64,000 nucleotides of DNA from contig BCHU01000015.1 of assembly GCA_001599715.1 (NCBI GenBank), forward strand, positions 124,001 through 188,000, written 5' to 3'. Numbering within the stretch: position 1 is the stretch's first letter; each line of letters begins with the position of its first letter. The position numbers and the translations under genes are program-made. The notes under the pieces are model-generated. The model was given only the letters and a program-made list of their open reading frames with translations, made no database searches and was not told where the DNA came from. The stretch is from Phaeotremella fagi (Eukaryota > Basidiomycota > Tremellomycetes > Tremellales > Phaeotremellaceae). Shown here one piece after another: positions 54,257 to 64,000 of the stretch.

Positions 54257-56076
54257 ATGCTCCCAGTCCATCTAGTAGTCCTAATACACGGTCTCTACGG
54301 AACCGTTCAAAACCTAACGACCCTAAAAGAAGAATTAGAAGTAGCATCCAAAACAGAAGAACCAGATTCGGACGATGAAGTAGATTCATTATTATCGCAG
54401 ACAATTCCTTCCAAAATCGAACGCTCAGAGATAGTTATACTCCAATCGAAAACTTTTGAAGGGAGTAGGACGTGGGATGGGATTGATGTTAACGCTACAA
54501 GAGCTGCTGGGGAGATTGATGAGTTGATTGAGAATCTTTGGTTGGAGGGGAAAGAGGTTGTTGGGTTTAGTGTTGTATGTTGATTTCGACTTTCTTTGTA
54601 TTCAGCACACTCATTCTTCGTGCAGATGGGATACTCTTTAGGCGGTCGTAGGTCTATCTACACTGGTGCTGATACATGTTAACACTCTAAAGTGGTGGCT
54701 AGATATTTAATTGGAATTCTTCATCATAGATCACCATCGTTTTTCGATCGTCATCGTCCAATCTCATTCTCAACGGCTGCTACCCCCGTATGTATTACAA
54801 CTCCTTTCTCCCATCAAAGACTAAACTGAAGAGAAACAATGCAGCATGTCGGAGTACTTAAATACCGTTAGTTCTACCCTACGACCATGGATTGATTCAT
54901 TAGGAACGAGGACGAACGCTCTCGTTCATACGATTGGAAGGAGATTGTTCTCGAGATCAGGTCAACAGATGTATTGTCTTGATAAAGATGAATTTGGACA
55001 TTGTTTGCTGGAAGTTATGGCTGATCCTGGTATGTTTTCTCTTCTTCAGCATTTTGATCGATGCTGATGTAGGAATACAGATGGAATCTTCTTGAGAGCA
55101 CTCAAATTGTTTCCAAAAATTATGATAATAGCTAATGGGTATGATGGATTTATCTGGCATTCTTCTTGTTGGTACTAATAGATATTCATTAGATGTCACG
55201 ATTTAACAGTCCCCTATCCATCAGCAGCTATATCACTAGAAGATCCTTATCTAGATCATGAAATCAATAAAATCAAAATCGAAGTGGATGAAGATAATAT
55301 TGTTCAATCGTATCATTCCGAGGAGTCCAATGAGATTGTAACGACCGAGAGGGAGCCTACGACGAATAATACTCAACGAAGACCTGCTTTCCCACCTTTC
55401 TTGACGTTGGCTTATCCATGGCCGTTCTCTCATGTAGGTTTCGGTTTTGTTTAGCGCTGACGGATTAGATATTGTTCTTGTTATTACCTTTGTTATTACC
55501 TTTGATTCTCTCTTATGCGTAAGTGGAAGTTAAATAGGGGAGCTAAATCAAACAGAGCTGTGCTGTTCACTATACATACTTATCAATCGTACGTAGATTT
55601 ACTCATGACAGAGCTAAATCCAGACAACAACGTACGAGAACCCATCGAGAGATAATCGGAAGACGACCTTTACTACTCCCAGAAATCCCAGAAATGGAAG
55701 AAGAATTGTCCAGTGGTAAGTCTACTAACACCGATATCAAAACTAAAGGATAGGCCAATGTACACCAAGATTATACGACCCATCCCCATCCCCATCCACA
55801 TCCAAAACGAAATCTTTACTCCTCCTATCACGACAACAACGTTTGATGATACGGAACCTGAACGATATCCCACAAATGGAGAAGGTGATAGCGTGGTTCC
55901 CGTGGATCTTCAATTCACATGCTGCGTTGATTGTTCGGTAAGTCATCCAAAAAAAAAACAGTCTGATGTTCGTTTTTAGGGACGGCCGGAAATTTCCTGC
56001 TAGAGAGGTTGGGAGGGGGGTTGTTAGACGATGGGCGAGGTTTGTGGCTGATGATGAAGTGCGGAAGGATCGATGA
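54257..56076 (+). CDS. DUF676 serine esterase / lipase
   Basis: Eleven exons (54257-54574, 54626-54647, 54693-54787, 54845-54866, 54904-55029, 55081-55138, 55193-55433, 55469-55518, 55597-55715, 55754-55937, 55980-56076) encode 443 residues. The alpha/beta-hydrolase features are VVLIHGLYGTVQNL near the N-terminus (oxyanion HG), the nucleophile elbow MGYSLGGLVARYLIG, ATPHVGVLKYR, and CHDLTVPYPSAA providing the His region. A hydrophobic hairpin (ILFLLLPLLLPLILSYA) near residue 300 suggests membrane association. The family includes yeast Rog1-like lipases acting on monoacylglycerol or phospholipids. Two exons are 22 nt each; both are required to keep the lipase motifs intact. The substrate is not determinable. 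Confidence 0.85.
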
Positions 56077-56322
56077 TACTCATTTTCTGGGAGATAATGT
56101 TTGTACGATGACAGTTGTATTTTTTCTTTACCCCATCATATATTCAGCAAGCATGAAGAAATCAATTAGGTTAGTAGGCGGTGAGTACCACTTGTATTCG
56201 GTGATTAAGATAAGACTCGGTAATTTCCGTCTGGATGAGGTGACAACCGCAGTCTAGCGTAGACCATGAATCCATAAATACTGAATCTACCTTGCACATA
56301 ATCAAAGAAAAGCACCACCAAA

Positions 56323-57425
56323 ATGGCCCGTCCCTCTGAAGAATCCCTCAAAACAGCGCTCTCCCTAGTCCGTCCGAATCTAGTAAAGAAACAAATGTAC
56401 GAAAACAAACTCTCGTATTCCCTCGGACTCCGAATCAGTCTCTCGAACGAGATGCCATTACTAGCGGCCAGAGCAGGGTATTCAGGTTTACTCATGAATC
56501 TAGAGCATTCTGCTACTGGGTTGGAGACTGTTAGTTCGATTTGTGTAGGCTGTTTGAATGTTGGGTAAGTTACTTTGGTAATTGACGTTAGGCTGAGTGG
56601 TAGGATTACACCTATGGTTGTGGTCCCTTCTGGAACTCCTGAGTGGATCTCTAGATCTTTGGATAGTGGGGCTCAAGCAGTTATCGTTCCTCATGTTAAT
56701 AACGTAGCTGAGGCAAAGATTTGTGTGGCTGCAGGAAAATATCGTCCGATCGTAGGTTACCCCATAAACAGTGTTTGCCTTGATACTGATCATTGAGACT
56801 AGGGGAATAGATCAATGACCATGGTCACTCCTATGATGCAGTATTCCACTGGTATTGATTTCAGGGCTGTTGCCCAGGTATCTAATGATAACATCTTGAT
56901 TATGCCAATGATAGAGACCGTTGAAGGAGTCAAGAATGTTGAGTAGGTATCACTTCAAATTTCACTGGAATTGAATTTGGCTAATTTGATTTTGAATAGA
57001 GAAATCGCTGCTGTGGAAGGTATAGATTGTCTTTTGATCGGATGTGGAGATTTATGTGTTGAGTGAGTCAATCCTACGAACTGTCAACTGACGGGGACAG
57101 ACTAGATATCCCCGGGGAATACGACCATCCCCTCTTCCATTCGACCGTGGCCAAGATCTCAGCAGCCGCTGAAAAGGCTTCGAAAGTTGATCAAAAGGTG
57201 TTCATAGGTCTGGGAGGATTAGAAAGTCGACCTGACATTTTGGAGATGTTGGTTCAGAAACATCCTTTGATCAGGTACGTTGTTTTTACGTTTATTATCG
57301 GTGTTAGCGTTGAAACTGATACTTGTATTAGATACGTTATGGCTGGTCGTGATATCGTTCACTTATTTGAGGGCATGAAGAAACAGGCTAAAGCTATGGA
57401 GGAGATGTCTGGGAGGTTGGTTTGA
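56323..57425 (+). CDS. HpcH/HpaI-type aldolase/citrate lyase family protein
   Basis: Six exons (56323-56564, 56604-56751, 56803-56942, 57000-57062, 57101-57274, 57332-57425) encode 286 residues. Hallmarks of the class II, divalent-metal-dependent pyruvate aldolase family: GYSGLLMNLEHSATGLETVS, VVVPSGTPEWISRSLDSGAQ, GAQAVIVPHVNNVAEAKICV (arginine/metal-site region), ILIMPMIETVEGVKNVEEIA, and IGCGDLCVELDIPGEYDHP. Members cleave 4-hydroxy-2-oxo acids to pyruvate and an aldehyde in aromatic-acid or sugar-acid breakdown. Cytosolic, no targeting sequence. Fungal members are poorly characterised, so the exact substrate is open. It converges with flavocytochrome b2 with 77 bases between stops. Confidence 0.88.
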
Positions 57426-57502
57426 ACTCTTGTGTTTGATAGGATCTTTCATGCATGATTATGAATAATGTACAGTTGGACGAACGGACAACGTATACGT
57501 TA

Positions 57503-59708
57503 TTACTTTTTCTCTTTCGGTCCGTACGACAATTTATCAGCCAACAATGGATCGATAGCTTTAGTGTTCAACTGAAAGATCATCAGTTCTAGTGATCATT
57601 TAAAATGATCCCAGGATACATACCAAATGTGGACCAAGTTGATCGAGTTTGGTAACACCCAATAATCTCATTGTCGTCTGGATCTCATCACGCATAACTA
57701 CGCAATTCATCAGTGACCAGCACGGAAAAGCTAGAAACACGACTCACTCTCGATAGCATGAACGACTCCTTCTTCACCGTACGTCAAGGCGTAGAGGAAT
57801 GGTCGACCTAGGCCAACACCTTTGGCACCTAGACATAATGCTTTGACTACGTCTGTTCCTCTACGAACACCTCCGTCAATATATACCTATCGTTCTGTCA
57901 GTGGAGTCACAATTACGATATGAAACTCTAACTCACTTCACATTTATTGAATACCTCTGGACATAGTTTGTTGAGTTCCATCAAAGTGTATAAAGCAGGT
58001 GCAGCACCATCCAAGGCCCGACCACTAAGCCACGAGATCAGTCAAGAATCAAAAATCTTCAATGCGAAAGACAACCCTACCCATGATTACTCAGATAGAT
58101 AGCATCAACACCTAACTCCATGGCTCTAACCGCGTCCTCAGCCGTTTGGATACCTTTACATCCAATAGGTAATTTCGTATGTTTCCTCATCCAAGCGATA
58201 TCATTCCATGATAATTTGGGATCAATAAATCCCCCAACTGATCGACCTATTCCACCGCCTTTAGCGTCTGATGAGATTTTACCACCTGATATTCCAGATG
58301 CCTAGATGTCTTATGTTAGTTCCTCTAAAGTGTTGGAGAGAAGAGGACGACTTGCCACTTCAACTTCCGCTCTAGATCTTTCGTCAGCTTCTCTCTTTCC
58401 TGGTGCCGCCGCGTCAACAGTGACGAAGACAGCTTTGAGTCCTAGTTCTTCAACTTTTTGGAGGAGCGCTTCGGATTTGGGTCGGTTCCTGTCGACGTAG
58501 AGTTGCATAAAGAAGGGCTGATCTGGTCGAGTTTTGGCTCCGATGATAGTGGTCAATGGTGCTGATGCGTTGGTTGAGATCTGACATAGAATTAGAGATT
58601 GATTTACCAGAGTTAATTTGGACTAACCATTTGAATGATATCGCATTCACCTGCTCCTTTGGCCAGTAAGGCTTCACCTTCCGGATGACTTAGTTTCGCC
58701 ATACCAGCTGGACAAATGAAGATCTTTTCTTAGCGACTGTCTATGAGGATGACCTACTGGAAGTGACGTATCTTGTCCCATCATTTGCGTTCTTGTATCC
58801 ACTTCATCTACGTTAACCATGATTCGAGGACGGAAGAGGATGGAGTTGAAGGCATTTCGATTGAGTCCAAGGGCTATCCTTGTCAGCGACTATCCACATA
58901 ACGCAACCTACTATACTGATCCGTAGCACCAGACGACATATACGCCCAAGCTTTACCAGTCAAATTGATTTTAGCTGCAGCCTGTCCCATCAGTCAAAAA
59001 TCTTAACAATCTTACACTTACATCGAAATCGGGAATCCCAATAATTTCACCTAATTCTATCCTTCGCTCCTTTTCCTCACCACTGGCAGCTTTACTAACG
59101 ACTTTGGGTAAAGTTGTTGGATCAACTAATCCGATGAATTTGTCTTCTTCTAGACCGTTCTCGATGGTTCCTGGTGGATGTAGTGGGGCGTAGATGGCTG
59201 TTGCGTCGTGTCCTGCTGCTCTGTGGATTGGTGCTGCACCTCCAGGATGGGCTGATGCAAACTACGACGTGGACGTTTCAGAGAGGTATTTGAAATCGTT
59301 GTTTAAGGAGCTCACCTCTGTCAAGTCATATATCCTTCCATCGATAATCACCCAACAATCATCTTTTGTATTATGTTTCTGAACTTCGGCGTAGGGTATT
59401 AAGCCCCGACCTGTTGCTTGGTCTTTACTAGGTGCAGGGTTATCCAAAGCCTCGTCATTCTTCAAGGTCGACGATGAGAGGTAGATTCCGGCAAGTGCTC
59501 CTGTGGTCTTGAAGGTCAGACAAGGGTGGATGCGGTCACTCACAATAAGAAAATATCGATATGTCGAACGACCGGTTGTAGACCTAAATTCCGAATGGAA
59601 ATTTCTAGATCTGAACACCCGTTGTCTGCTCGTTGACGGTTGTTGCAAGACTGTCGGTCTTGCCAGAGATTTCAATGAGCTTCTGAATGACCTCGTTGAG
59701 AATGACAT
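57503..59708 (-). CDS. CYB2: Flavocytochrome b2, L-lactate dehydrogenase (cytochrome)
   Basis: Twelve exons (59708-59544, 59507-59316, 59261-59022, 58981-58912, 58873-58758, 58723-58628, 58580-58356, 58301-58081, 58024-57937, 57886-57748, 57697-57624, 57571-57503) encode 564 residues. A basic Ser/Arg-rich presequence (mitochondrial intermembrane space type) with a hydrophobic sorting segment is followed by a cytochrome b5 domain ([13 protein letters not shown] ... [16 protein letters not shown]) and an FMN dehydrogenase barrel ([40 protein letters not shown] with the active-site His, [20 protein letters not shown]). It oxidises L-lactate to pyruvate and reduces cytochrome c. Intron 7 (58355-58302) begins with GC instead of GT. 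The D-lactate enzyme lies 10 kb away. Confidence 0.95.
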
Positions 59709-59983
59709 TTTGTTAGTGTTTTACTGCAATTCCAACTTTCCGATTCGATGGAATGAACACAACTTTACTTGACGTTTTTGCTGAACGGTAAATCAAGGTG
59801 CCAGTTAACAACAAAGGGATCGGTCCGAGAAAACCGGTTTATAACGGTATTTGGCGGAACTTGGTCTATGGCAGATGGTTGACTTTTTGGAGCCTGACTC
59901 TAACTTACTTGACTCGTTACTTCCATCTACCATCTCATCCAATCCATTCTAACTGTATATATCTCTCAAGTATCATAACAGCA

Positions 59984-61271
59984 ATGTCTAGACCAAACGT
60001 CCTTCTTTTCGGTCTCGGTAGTATCGGGGGTATCTACGCTTCAATCTTACATTTCTCAGCTAAATGTGATGTTTCCGTTGTCGCCCGTTCAAATTACTCT
60101 CAAATCAAAGAAAAAGGTTTCAAACTCATTAGTTCTAAATTTGGTGATCACACTTTCGAGTTTGCTGGTGGTAAGTAGATACTCAATCGAGAGATGATAC
60201 TTCGACTGACAATTTGCTAGTTTACAAATCCTGTGAGGAAGCTGCTCAATCCGGAAGAACATTCTCCTATGGTAAGCACCCAGTTTGATCTCCCACTAAA
60301 TTCCCAGTCTTATGCGCCAACAAGGCCCTGCTCGACGCGACACCCTCCCTCAGCGATCTCCTAAGACCCGTGATAACCTCTGAAACCTCCATCGTCCTCC
60401 TTCAAAACGGTGTAGGCGCTGAGGACCCACTACACGCCTCCTTCCCTGGGAACACCATCATCTCCGCCGTCGTTTGGACTGGTGGACGTACGCTCCCACC
60501 ACAGGAGGATGGTAGAGCCGGTGCTGAACAGTTTAATCGTGAGGCTTTGACTATTGGTGTCGATTACAAAGCTGGTTCGGATTCTGAGGCCAAGAAGATT
60601 GAACGGGCTAAATTGGATACACTGGTTTCTTGGTTGGAAGCTGGTAAAGGTGAATGTAGAGTTACCGATGATATTCAATCTGAACGATGGATCAAGGTTA
60701 TTTGGTGAGTTACTGCAGACTTGACCTGTAGATGTAACTGACTTGTATCTAGGAATTGCGCTTGGTAAGCTATATGTGTAACCACATCAAAACATTATTG
60801 ACATCTCCCAGGAACTCATTGACCACGGTCTGTCGTCTACGTACCAACAGAATTTTCCAATCTACACCCCAAGCCCTCCCTCTATCTTACAACATCATGT
60901 ACGAAGTCGAAGCCGTTGCCAAAGCCAAAGGTCTTACTATTCCAGAAGGTACAGTCGACAGATTGATCAAAGAGTGTACATCTGTCGAAACTGGTTTACC
61001 AAGTAGTATGTTGTTTGATAATCTCGCCGGAAGACCTATGGAGACTGAGGTGAGTTCATATCCAATTTTGCGCTTTTATGACTAATCTTGCGTTTAGGTT
61101 ATTCTTGGTACACCTCTCAAGGAAGGTCAAAGATTGGGTGTTCCAGTCCCACATTTGCAAACGTGAGTCTGGTTCTCGGCTTGAGATTAATGCTGACCAT
61201 GAATTAGTTTGTATGTCGTTGTTAAAGCTCTCGATTGGGGAAATGCCAACGTGGAATTGGCAAAAATCTAA
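59984..61271 (+). CDS. 2-dehydropantoate 2-reductase (ketopantoate reductase family)
   Basis: Seven exons (59984-60170, 60221-60271, 60308-60704, 60753-60764, 60812-61049, 61098-61162, 61208-61271) give 337 residues. An N-terminal Rossmann fold has LLFGLGSIGGIYASIL, the NADPH-binding glycine motif, then VLCANKALLDATPSLSDLLR, VLLQNGVGAEDPLHASFPGN and the helical domain with catalytic Lys/Asn region WIKVIWNCAWNSLTTVCRLR and PSSMLFDNLAGRPMETE ... ILGTPL. The family reduces 2-dehydropantoate to pantoate for vitamin B5/CoA synthesis, though fungi have several members of differing substrate. Exon 4 is only 12 nt and splits the NCAWN motif. No targeting signal is obvious. Confidence 0.9.
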
Positions 61272-61407
61272 TTAACTTGTATTCTGTACAATCATAATGC
61301 ATACAGTCGTTACTACGTGATCAAGGGATTACACAATAGCAAACCAAAAAAATGTTTTGAATTCTACGAACTCCTTATGACATACTGAAAGATCGTCAAG
61401 TAAACTC

Positions 61408-62539
61408 TCAATCGTATGACTCCAACCCAACAATCCTTCTTCCAAGTTGAGTCAATTCTGGTTCCTGAAGTGGTACAACAAGACTGGCGGTTGGATGTTG
61501 CGCAGGAACTTCCCTACGACCCAACCCAAATGAGATCGGGTCATGGGCGGTGTTCAACTTCTTCTCCCATGCCTCAAGACGACGAGCTTTGACGGTTTCA
61601 TCAGCGAGATATGCAGGTTTATAGCAAACATAAACGGCGACTCTATCGTTCGAAGCGGTTGGGGTAGCACCGTAATGAACAGTTCTCTACTTCATCAGTC
61701 GAGGTAATTACTTCATAAACTCACACTATCCCATAGAAGAAGATCACCAGGCTCAGCACAAACTTTCTCCCAAGTACATCCATGGTCGTACAGCCATTGC
61801 AGCTGTTCTGGAGAGTGATTATGACTATCGATCTTGTTCCATCCAGCTTCTGGTTTCCTGTCGTCGAACGCTTCGAACAGTTGGGTATAGAGTTCACTGG
61901 AACCCTTGAGAACCATTAATCCACCGTCCTCTGGACCGTTGGGGAGAAGATTGACTATACCCTGGATACAATATAGTTCGGTGTGGAGGGGTGATTGATC
62001 GACGTGAGCCCATGGTTTGAATACTTCATCGTTCGTCGAACGACCAGCTAAAGGTATACTGATGTTACATCCGTCTACACTTTCATCAGTCCAGATGTCA
62101 ATGGTCGGATTGAAGGCATACCAAAAGAAACCAACAATTTCTCAGTTCCCCAAATTTGAGCGAATTTCTCAACAACAGCAGGTTCTTGTTTAACGTCCCA
62201 GACCCATTGTTCATGTGCGACACCATACCGATTCGTCAATCCCCCTAACTGATCAGTTCAAATATTTGAAGAGAACATACCTCGTAAGAAGAAATGAAGT
62301 TTCTCCTTAACTCTGGTAGAGGGATCATCGATTTTGAAGCCTGTCCCAAGGTCTTCTACCCATTTATAAGCTTTTTCTGCGTATTGAAGCGCTTTTTCTT
62401 TGGGAATCACTGATGGGATCACTGTGTATCCTGCTATATTCAGCATTGAGTCCTGTGCAAGTAAAGACTTACCTTTGACTCTCAGCTCCTCTTCAAGTTT
62501 CTCTGGTAGAGGTTCAATGGTTCTGGGTGCGACTACCAT
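61408..62539 (-). CDS. Phytanoyl-CoA dioxygenase family (PhyH) protein
   Basis: Five exons (62539-62473, 62433-62281, 62244-62122, 62074-61725, 61686-61408) encode 323 residues. The 2-oxoglutarate/Fe(II) dioxygenase fold shows AGYTVIPSVIPKEKALQYAE at the start, LLVSFDGCNISIP, the iron-binding HxD in PWAHVDQSP, a second His in SRTVHYGATP and nearby Arg/Lys for oxoglutarate. GLMVLKGSSELYTQLFEAF is a typical loop. Fungal PhyH-like proteins hydroxylate diverse small substrates, so substrate is not assignable. The first intron is 39 nt and free of stops; removing it brings the conserved GYTVIP next to the N-terminal helix. Cytosolic or peroxisomal; no clear targeting signal seen. Confidence 0.87.
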
Positions 62540-63121
62540 CCTTGTTCTTGATTACTTCGCCAATTCTCATTGAGCGACTCTCTTTTGTCGATGTTTTCTA
62601 GTAATTCACACCTCCCCCACCTGGTACCAACCTCCACATGATCTTGTGCTTGCTTATCACTTACATCAATGGCAGCTTCACCGGAGGTCGGGATATCAGA
62701 AACAGCCTAACGGTGATGTCCGCCGTGCCTCAATGACTGTCCTCCGTCTACCACAGTTGAATCGTACTTGCTGTTCTGTGAAGAAATAAAGGGATGACGA
62801 ACGAGGCTTGCGTGGGGGTGATAAGTAACTCGACTAAAATCAAGAAATCAAATGAAAAGCAAATCCAATCGCTTTCATTTGTGCCTAGATATAACGACGT
62901 TTATAGCTGGTGAGCCCTTCTGCCAAGAAGTACGATTCAAGCTGACCCGGTAGATAAGAGTGGGGCGTTGATATCTCCACACGAATTATTCATTTGTAGC
63001 GACCTACAATCAGGTTGAGTGGGGGAGGGGTGTCTACTTAAATACCATCAATTAGATCAGATGAAATTTGTTAAGCTTCTTTACAGTTTGTCACCTCACC
63101 TATTTCCTAGTCATATAAAAA
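62540..63121. other. Divergent intergenic region
   Basis: About 580 bases between the divergent PhyH and sugar-transporter genes. Contains G- and C-rich short stretches (GTGGGGGAGGGG near 63019), otherwise nothing recognised; likely promoters of both genes. Confidence 0.35.
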
Positions 63122-64000
63122 ATGCTCCGTAAAACACCAACTGGAACTTGGTTACCTGCTTGGGTTCCTGAGTCTACCGTAGCTATCGCGTTCTTGCTCT
63201 TGTTCTGTGCGTGTATAGAATCAGCTGTAAGTGACCTCAAAACTCTTTAGTACTGACAACTGGCAGACTGGAGGTTTCGATGGAAGTTTACTCAATGGTC
63301 TCAAGTGAGTTATCACCATCGTCTCAAATTTGATCAATCACTCATGACCTTGATAGTATTCTGCCAGTCTACACCGATTACTTCAAATTAACACCAGCTA
63401 CAACTGGTCTCAACACAGCTTCAGTGTTTATCGGTAAAATGTTTGGTCTTCCTTTCGCAGGTATCATGAGTGACAAACTCGGTCGTCGACCAACACTTTG
63501 GTGGTCATCAGTTATCTCGTTAATCGGTATTATCATTCAAGCAGCAGCTCAGGTGAGTGACCAATAAATAATGATCCAAGAATCCCTGATTGATTGATTC
63601 CTAGAATATCGGAATGTTCGTCGCTGGGAGAGCTATCTTGGGTGCTGGTGCATCGCTATCAGGAGTTTGCGCTTCTGTCTACCTCACAGAAACTTTTGCA
63701 GCCAGATGGCGTCCATGGGGTGTTGCTATCCTCCAGAACTTCTACTAGTAAGGCCAATTTGTAGTGAAGTCGTCGTAAAACTGACGAAAACAGCGCTGGA
63801 GCTTTACTAGCGGCTGGTGTAACATTAGGTACGGCTCAATGGCAATCCACCTGGGCTTGGAGAGCTCCAGCTGCATTCCAAGCTATCTTCGCTATCATCT
63901 GTATGGTCATCCTACCTTTCGTGTAAGTAATCTACCTACAATCAATTCCATAAATCTAATCCTCAACAGTCCGGAATCACCTCGATGGCTAGTAGCCCAA
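63122..64000 (+). CDS. MFS sugar transporter, 3' end beyond window
   Basis: Six exons so far (63122-63226, 63267-63304, 63357-63552, 63605-63747, 63794-63922, 63970-64000+), all in phase, running off the right edge. The N-terminal half of a sugar porter is clear: first helix CIESATGGFDGSLLNGLN, helix 2-3 loop GIMSDKLGRRPTLWWSS (DRxGRR motif), GRAILGAGASLSGVCASVYLTE, and the sugar-transporter signature PESPRWL at the end of the visible part. Twelve membrane segments are expected, about six are seen. Substrate (hexose, disaccharide or acid sugar) unknown. Start ATG preceded by ATAAAAA. Confidence 0.92.

Noticed and set aside
1..64000. Search for CRISPR arrays, IS elements, retrotransposon or viral genes
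   Set aside because: No regularly spaced repeats, long terminal repeats, reverse transcriptase, integrase or transposase motifs were seen in any gene model.

Overview
The window is nuclear DNA of an intron-rich basidiomycete yeast, most likely a tremellomycete of the Cryptococcus/Kwoniella type. This is inferred from the architecture: closely packed genes on both strands, many very short GT-AG introns (mostly 34-90 nt) with CTAAC/CTGAC-like branch motifs, and protein families typical of the group. No species can be named from sequence alone. There is no sign of a virus, plasmid, CRISPR array, rRNA or transposon. Gene models were built by joining exons by hand and checking that every junction keeps the reading frame.

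Layout. 0-5.5 kb: a partial F-box-like gene running off the left edge, three small unrecognised genes and an MFS drug/H+ antiporter-like transporter. 5.8-9.5 kb: a seven-exon gene for a membrane-anchored protein that joins an NAD-dependent sugar epimerase/dehydratase to a GT47 exostosin glycosyltransferase. 10.5-18.7 kb: two small unknown genes, a PH-domain protein, a METTL18/Hpm1-type histidine methyltransferase and a basic nuclear-type protein. 19.7-21.8 kb: a tandem duplicate of an unknown gene. 22.5-26.6 kb: head-to-head ribosomal protein genes eL15 and uL11, a Yar1-like ankyrin protein and a Gly-rich repeat protein. 27.4-37.1 kb: a beta-hydroxyacid dehydrogenase, then an amidase gene and a DUR3-type urea transporter gene diverging from one promoter, followed by a Zn2Cys6 regulator (a plausible nitrogen-scavenging group). 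37.4-41.5 kb: three tandem F-box-like paralogues, one broken by an in-frame TAG. 42.0-44.5 kb: two diverged tandem paralogues of unknown function. 45.4-63 kb: D-lactate dehydrogenase, a Ca2+-regulated mitochondrial carrier, a GPI-type GH16 glucanase, TBP, a DUF676 lipase, an HpcH/HpaI aldolase, flavocytochrome b2 (L-lactate dehydrogenase), ketopantoate reductase, a PhyH dioxygenase, and the start of a sugar transporter cut by the right edge.

Functional themes: housekeeping translation/transcription (eL15, uL11, Yar1-like, TBP, Hpm1), nitrogen acquisition (amidase, DUR3, Zn-cluster factor), mitochondrial lactate oxidation (D- and L-specific enzymes within about 14 kb), and lineage-specific expanding families (F-box-like and two unknown tandem pairs). 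The most notable observations are the epimerase-exostosin fusion, a predicted 2-nt microexon, a GC-AG intron, a sharp 34-nt intron length floor seen in five genes, and the nonsense-broken F-box copy.
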